The position numbers were made by a program, and so were the translations under genes. From Bryobacterales bacterium (GTDB lineage Bacteria > Acidobacteriota > Terriglobia > Bryobacterales > Bryobacteraceae): a stretch of DNA of 7,370 nt. Of the stretch, positions 1 to 6,629 are shown in pieces (positions within the stretch are counted from its first letter, which is position 1; each line of letters starts with the position of its first letter). The notes under the pieces were generated by a model. It was given only the letters and a program-made list of their open reading frames with translations, was not told the DNA's origin and searched no databases. The stretch lies in the NCBI GenBank assembly GCA_025456495.1, contig JALOKO010000183.1, positions 1 through 7,370 on the forward strand, read 5' to 3'.

Positions 1-603
1 ACAGATATCCTGGACAGGGAACTCCGTGAGCATCCACCAGACGCCGTGGTGCTGTTCCACGCGCAGCATGCGAAAGCCTGCCCGGAGTAGGTCTGGACGG
101 GGCGGTTCCGGGCTTGCTCCTGGACCGGAGTAAACCGCGCCATCCCACTCCCGATGCGCCTGCAGGGGCCGGTCGCGGAAGAGAGCGGCAATTCCAAGGA
201 AGCGCCGCTGCCCGCCTGTGGTCACCCATCCGGGTTGGCGTTCAGCAAGGAGCAGGCGATACCAGCCGGGTCGCTCTTCGGTGACAATGGCTGCCTTTTG
301 CTCGTAGCCGAACTCCTTGGTCTCCAGGGGTGTGGCGGCGCCATCGGGCGTAAGGAAGTTCACTTCGAGTTCGTCGCAGCGCGAGGCGCCAGCAGACAGC
401 CAGGGATTACGCACGCGCAGCGTACCGATGGGCGGTCCGCCGGGCGCAGCATGCACTTGCACGTCGGAAGGGGGAAAAGGGAGGCACACCTCATCACCGA
501 AGAGTTCTGGAATCGCCAGCAACCCCACCACACTCTGTTGGGCGGCCAGTGGACTAGCCATCAAGCACCAAAAGGCCAGCACAGACCGGGCTAGCGAATT
601 CAT
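1..603 (-). CDS. Exported protein with SH3-like domain(s), partial (3' end beyond window)
   Basis: This reading frame is open for 201 codons from the ATG at 603 and runs off the window edge without a stop, so its C-terminus is missing. Residues 1-21 look like a Sec signal peptide: a hydrophobic stretch ending in a PLAA-type cleavage site, followed by QQS. No family is firmly recognised. Residues about 47-130 resemble a bacterial SH3 (SH3b) domain: a VHAAPGGPPIGTL opening and a GWYRLLL...PGWV closing strand pair. Residues about 157-195 (VYSGPG...GVWWMLTEF) could be a second copy. Such domains usually bind peptides, peptidoglycan or partner proteins outside the cytoplasm. An in-frame ATG at 684 would add 27 Pro/Arg-rich residues before the signal peptide. 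I prefer 603 because the signal then lies at the N-terminus. There is no properly spaced ribosome binding site at 603, only GAGGG touching the ATG (see the leaderless finding). The gene lies 141 bp after the WD40 stop on the same strand. Confidence 0.72.
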   Translation of the reverse strand, partial: MNSLARSVLAFWCLMASPLAAQQSVVGLLAIPELFGDEVCLPFPPSDVQVHAAPGGPPIGTLRVRNPWLSAGASRCDELEVNFLTPDGAATPLETKEFGYEQKAAIVTEERPGWYRLLLAERQPGWVTTGGQRRFLGIAALFRDRPLQAHREWDGAVYSGPGASPEPPRPDLLRAGFRMLRVEQHHGVWWMLTEFPVQDIC

Positions 604-609
604 CCCTCG

Positions 610-615
610 ATGATA
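610..615 (-). promoter_or_regulatory. Candidate -10 box giving a leaderless start at 603
   Basis: On the minus strand this reads TATCAT, a 5/6 match to TATAAT. Counting from the A of the ATG at 603 as +1, it occupies exactly -7 to -12, so transcription would begin at or next to the start codon. The hexamer 17 bp upstream (CTGGTA) is a poor -35. No separate Shine-Dalgarno fits this ATG. The short motif alone could be chance. Confidence 0.35.
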
Positions 616-744
616 CCGAACCGCGGTGGGCGTACCAGACGGCGACGGCGGGTAAGGTCGCGCATTGGCGACCAATTCAGTCATGGGTGCGCGGACGGCC
701 GCACTGCGCTGCAAGTGAGCGAGGTCGGCGGAGTCGCCGGCGTT

Positions 745-1809
745 CTACTTGTCGCGGTTGGCGGCGTCCTCCTCAGCTTGCTTCTTGGTGAGTTCACTAT
801 GCAGGCGTTTGTTGAGCTCGTGGTCACCACGCATCCAAACCCATAGGCGGACGACGCCATCCTGATGGGCGGAGGCGACAAAACTGCCGTTGCGGCTGAA
901 GGTGACGTACTCGGCGTTGTCCACCGGCTGAGAAAGGTGGACCAGCGCCCAGTCCGAGACGCGCACCACACGGATATGTGGATCATGGCCGGCGTAAATC
1001 AGATACCCGCCATCCGGACTGAACGCAAGCGTCTCCACCTTTTGTCCGGTGTAGTTGATGGAGCGCACCAGTTTTGCGTCGGCCATGCGCCAGACGTAGA
1101 CCTTGCCCTCGTGGCCGCCAACGGCAACCAGAGAGCCGTCGGGCGAGATGCGACCGGCGGTGGGAGGCGCTACGCCGTTGACGTGGAATACCTTCGCGAC
1201 GTGCATGGTAGCGACATCGAATAAGCGGGCGCCGGTACGGTCGCCCACGACCAGCAGGAATTTGCCGTCGCTGGTGAAATCGAGCTCGTTGATTGGGCCT
1301 ACCACTTCACCCTGCCCCCGCAGCGTCCCCGCGGGCATGGCCCAAACGCGCACGATGCCGGTCTCCTCACCGGTGGCCAGCATCGTGCCGTCGGGCGACC
1401 AACGCAGGCTATCGATGCCCTCGGTGTGCTTGAGGGTCATGTGTAGTTTGCCGGTATCGGCGTGAAATACGCGCAAGAGATCGTCCTCGCTGCCGGAAAC
1501 CAGCCATTTCCCGTCTGGCGAGAACGCAACCCGCTCCACTTCCTGTTCCGCCTCAGTCGCCCAGATCCGGGCGCCGTCGGCAACCCGCCATACCGCAATT
1601 TCGTTGCTGTACTTGGTTGCGGAGGCGATGAACCTCCCGTCAGGCGAGAACTCGGCGCATTCCACCGATCCCAGTTCGCCGTTGAAGTCGGCGACGCGAC
1701 TCCAGACGAGCCGTAAGAAGGGGACACCTTGGGTGGGTGCGGGAGCTTGCGCCAACGCCAGTCCGGCCAATAGGAGCATTCCCAAAAGTCGCAGTCGTAG
1801 TTTCGACAT
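745..1809 (-). CDS. Exported seven-bladed WD40 repeat beta-propeller protein
   Basis: The product is 354 residues. Residues 1-20 form a Sec signal peptide (SKLRLRLL basic start, hydrophobic core, cleavage near ALA-QAP). Seven WD40 units follow at about 44-83, 87-126, 129-165, 170-208, 212-250, 254-292 and 296-332. Most carry the (F/W)SPDG turn and several end in the (V/L)W or (V/L)F strand. Seven units give one complete closed propeller. The tail, 330-354, is charged and probably helical. WD40 propellers are non-catalytic binding scaffolds; the ligand cannot be read from sequence, and the signal peptide places it in the periplasm or outside. Start choice: the ATG at 1809 has GGGAGGG about 4 bases upstream and puts the signal peptide at the N-terminus. 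An in-frame ATG at 1860 would start upstream of the predicted transcript. The gene sits 147 bp downstream of the lyase gene on the same strand, with its own TATACT box, so it may be transcribed alone or by read-through. Confidence 0.93.
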   Translation of the reverse strand: MSKLRLRLLGMLLLAGLALAQAPAPTQGVPFLRLVWSRVADFNGELGSVECAEFSPDGRFIASATKYSNEIAVWRVADGARIWATEAEQEVERVAFSPDGKWLVSGSEDDLLRVFHADTGKLHMTLKHTEGIDSLRWSPDGTMLATGEETGIVRVWAMPAGTLRGQGEVVGPINELDFTSDGKFLLVVGDRTGARLFDVATMHVAKVFHVNGVAPPTAGRISPDGSLVAVGGHEGKVYVWRMADAKLVRSINYTGQKVETLAFSPDGGYLIYAGHDPHIRVVRVSDWALVHLSQPVDNAEYVTFSRNGSFVASAHQDGVVRLWVWMRGDHELNKRLHSELTKKQAEEDAANRDK

Positions 1810-1864
1810 GAAACCCTCCCCATCCAAGATGTCCGCAATCGCCAAGGTAAGCCCAGGCAAGCGC

Positions 1865-1870
1865 AGTATA
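1865..1870 (-). promoter_or_regulatory. -10 box of the WD40 gene promoter
   Basis: The minus strand reads TATACT, a 5/6 match to TATAAT in otherwise GC-rich DNA. It predicts transcription starting near 1858 and a leader of about 49 nt containing the GGGAGGG ribosome binding site. The -35 hexamer at 17-bp spacing (TCCCGC, 1888-1893) is far from TTGACA, which is typical of promoters needing an activator. A partial palindrome lies immediately upstream at 1894-1911. Confidence 0.5.
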
Positions 1871-1893
1871 CCGGGCTGATGGGTATCGCGGGA

Positions 1894-1911
1894 ATATCAC
1901 AAAGGTCATAC
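1894..1911. promoter_or_regulatory. Candidate operator upstream of WD40 gene (imperfect 7-4-7 repeat)
   Basis: ATATCAC-AAAG-GTCATAC matches 12 of 14 arm positions of the perfect repeat at 7323-7340, with the same 4-bp spacer length. It spans about -36 to -53, centred near -44, relative to the start predicted from the TATACT box, which is a classical activator position next to a weak -35. It lies between genes. Which protein binds it is unknown; the response regulator encoded at 6630-7268 is the obvious candidate by inference. Confidence 0.35.
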
Positions 1912-1956
1912 AGTGCAGCGTAGGGGAACCCACAAACGGCGCCGCCCGCAGAGCAC

Positions 1957-3477
1957 TTAGCGCAGGGCGGCGAAGGCGTCCCGCAGCATGGAAGCGGCGG
2001 CTTGCTGGGCGGACCGCTGCGCTTCCAGCCAGTCGCGGCTGGCCTGTAGCGAACGCGCGTGGGCATCCAGCATGCGGCGCATCTCCTCCGGCTGTGGGCC
2101 GCCCGTCCCGCGACGGCCTTCCACAAACCCGCGCGGGCTAAGCGCCAACCGGAGCGAGGCTTCGGAAATGGGAAGCGGCGCCCCCGTGAGCCTGCGGTAG
2201 ATGGCATCGGCATCGGCGTGGGTGATCTCACCGGGACGCTTGCCGGCGGCGCGTCCAAACTGAGTGAGAGCAGCGGCAACGGCGTGGCCGGTACGAAACG
2301 GGACCCCCGCTTCGCGCAGCAAGGTGTCGGCCAGTTCCGTGACGGTGGCGTAGTCCCCTTCCACCAGGGAAAGCGTACGTTGCGAGTCAACACGGATGGA
2401 GCGCAACAACTCGGTGTACATCGCGTACATGGCGGCGGCGTTGGCGCTTACCTGGGTGGTGCGCTCCAGCAACGGGATGCGGATGTCGGCAGACTCCCCA
2501 CCCGGCGTGTTGTGGGCAGTAAGCAATACCGTTTGGGCATCGCCCAGAACGCTGCTGGCCAGAATGCGCAGCCGCTCTGCCTGCCGGGGATTGCGTTTCT
2601 GGGGCATGATGCTGCTGTGCCCCACCGCCTCGTCGGTAAGGTTCAGGCCAGGATGCGAATCGCTGTACTGAATCAGGAACTGCTGGGCGAAGCGGCCCAC
2701 GTTCAGGCTGGCCACGGAGAGCGCCGAGGCCACCTCCGCCTTGCTGTCCACCGTCGAGACCATGATGGCGTCGTAGCTGTTTTCCACCAGCATGGGAAAG
2801 CCCAGCAAGCGGGCCAGACGCTGCCGGTCAAGGCGAAACCCTGAGGTGGTGAACGCGGCTGCGCCCAGAGGACTTGCATTGACGCGCGCGTACGCTTCGC
2901 GGAGGCGCTGCTCGTCGCGTTCCATTCCGCTAAGGAAGGCAGCCAGGAAGTGGGCCAGTGAGGTGGGCTGCGCCTGCACGGAATGGGTGAAGCCTGGCAG
3001 GATGGTGTGGATGTGGTCGCCGGCAAGGTGCAGCAGCGCCGCGCGCGCATCAGCTTGCGCGGCCAGCACCCGCAGTAACTCGTCGCGCAGCACCATGCGC
3101 TCAGAAGTAGCGCCCAGATCGTTCCTGCTGCGGCCAAGGTGTAGATTGGAAGCCTCCGGCCCGATGCGTTGCACCAGTTGCGACTCCAGGTCGAGGTAGT
3201 TGGCAGAGGGCTGCACACCCGGCGCGCGATTGCCGTTGTCGGTTTCACGCAGGGCGGCCGCCAGCTTGATGATCGCCGGCGCGGGCAGTAGTTGTTGTTC
3301 CGATAGAACAACCAACTGCGCCTGGTTTTGCTGGATGAGGTAGTCGTAGAGGCGGGGGTCAGCGAGGGGCGCTGGTTGGGGGCGTGCTGCTGGAGCCAGC
3401 AGCACCGCGCACGCACCCACTGCCAGCCAGCGGACGATGAGGATACGGGAGACCAACATGAGCTGCCGGTTCGGCAT
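1957..3477 (-). CDS. Exported argininosuccinate lyase-superfamily C-N lyase (non-ArgH type)
   Basis: The product is 506 residues: a signal sequence (about 1-32) ahead of a catalytic chain near the usual ~460-residue length of argininosuccinate lyases. Superfamily motifs are in order: H113-x-GRSRND120; PGFTH (Thr164, His165, catalytic pair in ASL) with AQP at 169-171; the mobile loop SSIMPQKRNP at 288-297 (Ser288 aligns with the catalytic serine, Lys294 and Asn296 with substrate-binding residues); and an ASL C-terminal domain with YATVTELADTLL...GVPFRTGH. Known members cleave a C-N bond by beta-elimination, releasing fumarate. Two departures are visible. The glycine just before the loop serine is His287, and the YNxDxQEDK-like segment that binds the arginine moiety in ArgH is replaced by NTPGGESADIR (323-333). 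True argininosuccinate cleavage is therefore doubtful; a relative acting on another N-substituted aspartate (EDDS-lyase-like) is possible. Start: the ATG at 3477 has AAGGAG 8 bases upstream. A VGAC sequence at 20-23 could be a lipobox, but a Sec signal fits better. Confidence 0.88.
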   Translation of the reverse strand: MPNRQLMLVSRILIVRWLAVGACAVLLAPAARPQPAPLADPRLYDYLIQQNQAQLVVLSEQQLLPAPAIIKLAAALRETDNGNRAPGVQPSANYLDLESQLVQRIGPEASNLHLGRSRNDLGATSERMVLRDELLRVLAAQADARAALLHLAGDHIHTILPGFTHSVQAQPTSLAHFLAAFLSGMERDEQRLREAYARVNASPLGAAAFTTSGFRLDRQRLARLLGFPMLVENSYDAIMVSTVDSKAEVASALSVASLNVGRFAQQFLIQYSDSHPGLNLTDEAVGHSSIMPQKRNPRQAERLRILASSVLGDAQTVLLTAHNTPGGESADIRIPLLERTTQVSANAAAMYAMYTELLRSIRVDSQRTLSLVEGDYATVTELADTLLREAGVPFRTGHAVAAALTQFGRAAGKRPGEITHADADAIYRRLTGAPLPISEASLRLALSPRGFVEGRRGTGGPQPEEMRRMLDAHARSLQASRDWLEAQRSAQQAAASMLRDAFAALR

Positions 3478-3633
3478 CGGGGAAGCTCCTTTGTTTTGGA
3501 ATGGTAGCAGAAGCCTCTGGCATCTTTGGCCAAGGAAGGATACAACTGGATGCAGCGACAGAACCCGCCGCGATTGCCGCAAGGACAGTCCGTGCCGGTG
3601 TACTGTGGCGCAATTACGCGGGGAGCGTGGATC
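3478..3633. promoter_or_regulatory. Divergent intergenic region between lyase and kinase genes
   Basis: This 156-bp stretch separates the start codons of two divergently transcribed genes and must hold promoters for both. The lyase ribosome binding site (AAGGAG on the minus strand, 3486-3491) is clear. On the plus strand GGGGAG (3620-3625) precedes the GTG at 3634. I could not pick a convincing -35/-10 pair in either direction, and no copy of the 7-4-7 repeat is present here. If the kinase starts at the ATG at 3550 instead, the region shrinks to 72 bp. Confidence 0.6.
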
Positions 3634-6624
3634 GTGATTGCATCGTGGTTTCGAGTGCTGCTGGTGGGCGCCTGGCTGTTGCTGGGGCCATGCGCGTTCG
3701 CACTGGATGCGCGCCAGCCCCTGACGCAGTTGAACCAGAAAGTATGGACCACTGAGCACGGACTGCCCGATAACTTCGTGCGCGCGCTGCTGCAAACCCG
3801 CGATGGATACCTCTGGCTGGGCACTCAGGAGGGTCTCGTTCGTTTCGATGGCCAACAGCTGCGTGTGTTTGACACGCGGAATACACCGCAACTGGCCAGC
3901 AACTCCATCGTCACCCTTTGCGAGGACACGCATGGCACGCTGTGGATCGGCACCGATGGCGGTGGGGTAACCCGCTACCAGCATGGTGGTTTCCTTCCCG
4001 CGTTGCTATCCAGGGACGGACTTCCCAACAACTACATCCGGGAGGTGTATGCATCGCGGGACGGCGCCGTCTGGATAACCGGCCATACAGGAGGCCTGTT
4101 ACGCATGTACGGCGATCAGCAACAGCGCTGGACCACCAGCGATGGGCTGAAGGACGATTCGTTGCGCACGGTGCTGATGGACCGTAAGGGCCGGTTGTGG
4201 ATTGGCTACAACGATGTCGGGTTGAGTGTTCTGGAGAATGGAATCGCGCGACACTTCGGCCCGGAGCATGGCCTGGAGGGGGACCAGGTCCGCGCCCTGC
4301 TGGAGGACCGTCAAGGCAGAATTTGGGTGGGCACCCGAGGCGAGGGACTGCTGCTGTGGGAGGGCGGACGCTTCCGCGCGCTGACGGTGAATGACGGGCT
4401 GCCTGCAAACGCGATCCGTTCCCTGCACGAGGATTCCGACGGATCCCTTTGGGTTGGCCTGGAAAGTGGCGGATTAGCGCGGTACGCCGACGGTAAGTTC
4501 CAAGTGCTGGACACCGCTGGCGGCCTGCCGCACAACTTTGTTCGCGCCTTGCAGGAGGATCGGGAAGGGAATCTTTGGGTTGGCACGCGCGCTGGCCTGT
4601 TGCGGCTGCGCGAGCGAACCGTTGATACCTGGACAACAACCGAAGGCCTGATTAACGACAACGTAAAGACGGTGTATGCCGACAGCCGGGGATTGGTCTG
4701 GATCGGGACCGCCACCGGGCTGAACTTGCTTCGCAATGGCAAGGTGGAGCTGGTGCGGCTTTCCAGTCATTGGTCGCATGACTTCGTCCGCGCGCTGGAG
4801 GAGAGCGCCGATGGAGCGATGTGGGTTGGCACGGATGCCGGCTTGTACCGGCGCAGCGCGAATAGCCACCAGCGTGAACTGCTTGGCGACCACTACGGAC
4901 GCCAGCATGGCCTGAGCGACGAACGCGTACGCGCACTCATGGACGACCGGCAAGGGCGGGTCTGGATAGGCGCCGCGCGTGGACTGACAGTGCTATCGAC
5001 GGAGACCGGACGGGCCATGCCGCCCCCGGGAACCTGCGTTCCGGAGGACGCCCTTGTCCATGCCATCGCCCGGCAGCCGGATGGGGTGGTGTGGGTGGGG
5101 AGCAGCCAGGGACTGTATCGATTCGCCAACGGTGGCTGCCGCCGCTTGACTCCCAACGAGGGGTTGCCCCACGAAAGCGTTACCTCCTTACACGTCGATG
5201 GTGGTGGCGCCCTCTGGGTGGGTACCCGAGGAGGCCTTGCGCTGGCGCGCGACAGCGGTTTCGTTGCAATCACGCGACGCCACGGGTTACGCAGCGACAA
5301 TATCTTCCGGGTGCTCTCTGACCGTCTGGGAGCTTTGTGGCTCACCAGCAACCATGGCGTATCGCGCGTGGATCGGACCCAGTTGGAAGCATTCTTTCGA
5401 GGCGAGGCGGAACTGGTGCAGCCAACCAACTTCGATACCGCGGATGGCATGCGATCCAGCGAGTTCAGCGGGGAAGGACAACCCGGCGCCTCTCGTGGTC
5501 CCGATGGCAGATTGTGGTTCCCCACCATTCACGGCGTGGTGGCGCTGAGTCCTGCGGAATTGCCGCCCCCCGTCGGCGCGCCCCCACTGATGATTGAGGA
5601 AGTCTATGCGGGGGAGCGGGCCTATCCGGGCGGGCCGGAGCCAGTGCGCATTCCGCCTGGTGACGGCAATCTTGAGCTCCGGTTTACGGCCATCAGCTTC
5701 AGCGCGCCGGAACGGATTCGCTTTCGCTACCGGCTGGAGGGATTCGATGCCGATTGGCAGGACGCTGGTAGACGCCGCGTTGCCTATTACACAAACCTGC
5801 CGCCCGGCGAGTACCGCTTCCGGGTAGCAGCGAATCCCTTCATGGGAGGTTGGCCCCCGGATGAGGTTTCGCTGGTTGTTCATGTCCTGCCGCACTTTTA
5901 TCAGGAAGGTTGGTTCCACGTGCTTTGCGTGGTGGTTGTCGCCTTGCTGGCCGCGCTTGCTTATCGGTTGCGCATGAGAAGCGTGCAGCGTCGCTTCGAG
6001 ACGATCCTGGCGGAACGCACGCGCATCGCACGCGATATTCATGACACCTTGATGCAGGGAGTAACGGGAATCTCGCTGCAATTGGAGGCGTCTTCGCGGC
6101 AAATGCTTTCCTCCCCTGAGAAGGCGAAACAGCAGCTTGATCGGGCCTTGGAAAAATTGGACAGCACCCTGGCCGAAGCCCGCGAATGTGTGCTGATGCT
6201 CAGGAGCCCGAAAGAGGCGCGTCCGGCGCGCGCCCAGGCATTCGAGCAGGCGCTGCGAGGCATCGCCGAGGAGGCGTTCGCTGGATTGCCCGTGCGCCTG
6301 GAATTTTCCGTGGAGGGCACGCCGCGGGACCTCCCGGCACACGCACAGACGGAGATCCTCAGGATCGCGCGGGAGGCGATCACCAACAGCGTCGTCCATG
6401 CAAAACCGCACTGTCTGCAGCTTTCGGTTGTCTTCCAGCCGGACCTCGTTCGGCTATCACTTCGGGATGACGGGCCGGGCTTCCGTCCGGACGCGATCCA
6501 CGGCGATCATTTTGGAATTGTAGGCATGAAGGAGCGCGCCCGGGAAATTGGAGCACGCTTTGAGTTGCAGTCCTCGCCAGGACAGGGAACTTGCGTTTTG
6601 CTTTCAGTTCCGGTTGCGGAGTAA
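3634..6624 (+). CDS. Two-component sensor histidine kinase with double Reg_prop propeller (HisKA_3)
   Basis: The product is 996 residues. Residues 1 to about 22 are a signal peptide ending in AFA. From about 39 to 642 there are 14 blades of about 42 residues with the two-component-propeller pattern GLPxNxVRALxED-G-LWVGT-GGLxR, enough for two seven-bladed domains. A Y_Y_Y domain covers about 678-735 and one membrane helix about 760-781. The dimerisation helix ERTRIARDIHDTLMQG carries the phospho-acceptor His803 (HisKA_3). The ATP-binding domain has the N box with Asn918, the G1 motif RDDGPGF (944-950) and the HFGIVGMKERA G2 motif. A periplasmic ligand is thus read through the membrane and phosphate passed to the regulator next door. 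Related Bacteroides sensors of this architecture sense glycans, but the ligand here is unknown. Start: GTG 3634 has GGGGAG 8 bases upstream and gives the cleanest signal peptide; ATG 3550 (AGGAAGG, 10 bases upstream) is a credible alternative adding 28 residues. Blades 11 and 14 are the most divergent. Confidence 0.95.
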   Translation: MIASWFRVLLVGAWLLLGPCAFALDARQPLTQLNQKVWTTEHGLPDNFVRALLQTRDGYLWLGTQEGLVRFDGQQLRVFDTRNTPQLASNSIVTLCEDTHGTLWIGTDGGGVTRYQHGGFLPALLSRDGLPNNYIREVYASRDGAVWITGHTGGLLRMYGDQQQRWTTSDGLKDDSLRTVLMDRKGRLWIGYNDVGLSVLENGIARHFGPEHGLEGDQVRALLEDRQGRIWVGTRGEGLLLWEGGRFRALTVNDGLPANAIRSLHEDSDGSLWVGLESGGLARYADGKFQVLDTAGGLPHNFVRALQEDREGNLWVGTRAGLLRLRERTVDTWTTTEGLINDNVKTVYADSRGLVWIGTATGLNLLRNGKVELVRLSSHWSHDFVRALEESADGAMWVGTDAGLYRRSANSHQRELLGDHYGRQHGLSDERVRALMDDRQGRVWIGAARGLTVLSTETGRAMPPPGTCVPEDALVHAIARQPDGVVWVGSSQGLYRFANGGCRRLTPNEGLPHESVTSLHVDGGGALWVGTRGGLALARDSGFVAITRRHGLRSDNIFRVLSDRLGALWLTSNHGVSRVDRTQLEAFFRGEAELVQPTNFDTADGMRSSEFSGEGQPGASRGPDGRLWFPTIHGVVALSPAELPPPVGAPPLMIEEVYAGERAYPGGPEPVRIPPGDGNLELRFTAISFSAPERIRFRYRLEGFDADWQDAGRRRVAYYTNLPPGEYRFRVAANPFMGGWPPDEVSLVVHVLPHFYQEGWFHVLCVVVVALLAALAYRLRMRSVQRRFETILAERTRIARDIHDTLMQGVTGISLQLEASSRQMLSSPEKAKQQLDRALEKLDSTLAEARECVLMLRSPKEARPARAQAFEQALRGIAEEAFAGLPVRLEFSVEGTPRDLPAHAQTEILRIAREAITNSVVHAKPHCLQLSVVFQPDLVRLSLRDDGPGFRPDAIHGDHFGIVGMKERAREIGARFELQSSPGQGTCVLLSVPVAE

Positions 6625-6629
6625 GCCCT

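Noticed and set aside
726..739. CGGCG-GAGT-CGCCG hairpin just after the WD40 stop as a terminator
   Set aside because: The stem is only 5 bp and no T-run follows on the minus strand, so an intrinsic terminator is not supported.
1809..1860. Longer WD40 start at the ATG at 1860
   Set aside because: It would put 17 residues before the signal peptide and lies upstream of the start site predicted from the TATACT box. The ATG at 1809 has a good ribosome binding site.
1437..2393. 318-codon minus-strand frame spanning the lyase 3' end and WD40 5' end
   Set aside because: It is the wrong frame of two well-supported genes and its translation is Pro/Arg/Ser-rich low-complexity sequence.
1957..3477. 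Calling the lyase argH
   Set aside because: The arginine-binding segment is not conserved and the protein carries an export signal, so the housekeeping symbol would mislead.
2703..3824. 373-codon minus-strand frame overlapping the lyase
   Set aside because: It is a shadow of the lyase in another frame with Trp/Arg/Cys-rich composition and no motifs.
3478..3984. Upstream extension of the lyase reading frame to an ATG at 3984
   Set aside because: It would overlap the kinase gene antisense, shows no family likeness and precedes the signal peptide. The ATG at 3477 has a strong ribosome binding site.
5287..6411. 374-codon open frame antisense to the kinase gene
   Set aside because: GC-rich coding DNA commonly leaves long open antisense frames. 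The translation has no recognisable domain and the sense strand has clear kinase motifs throughout.
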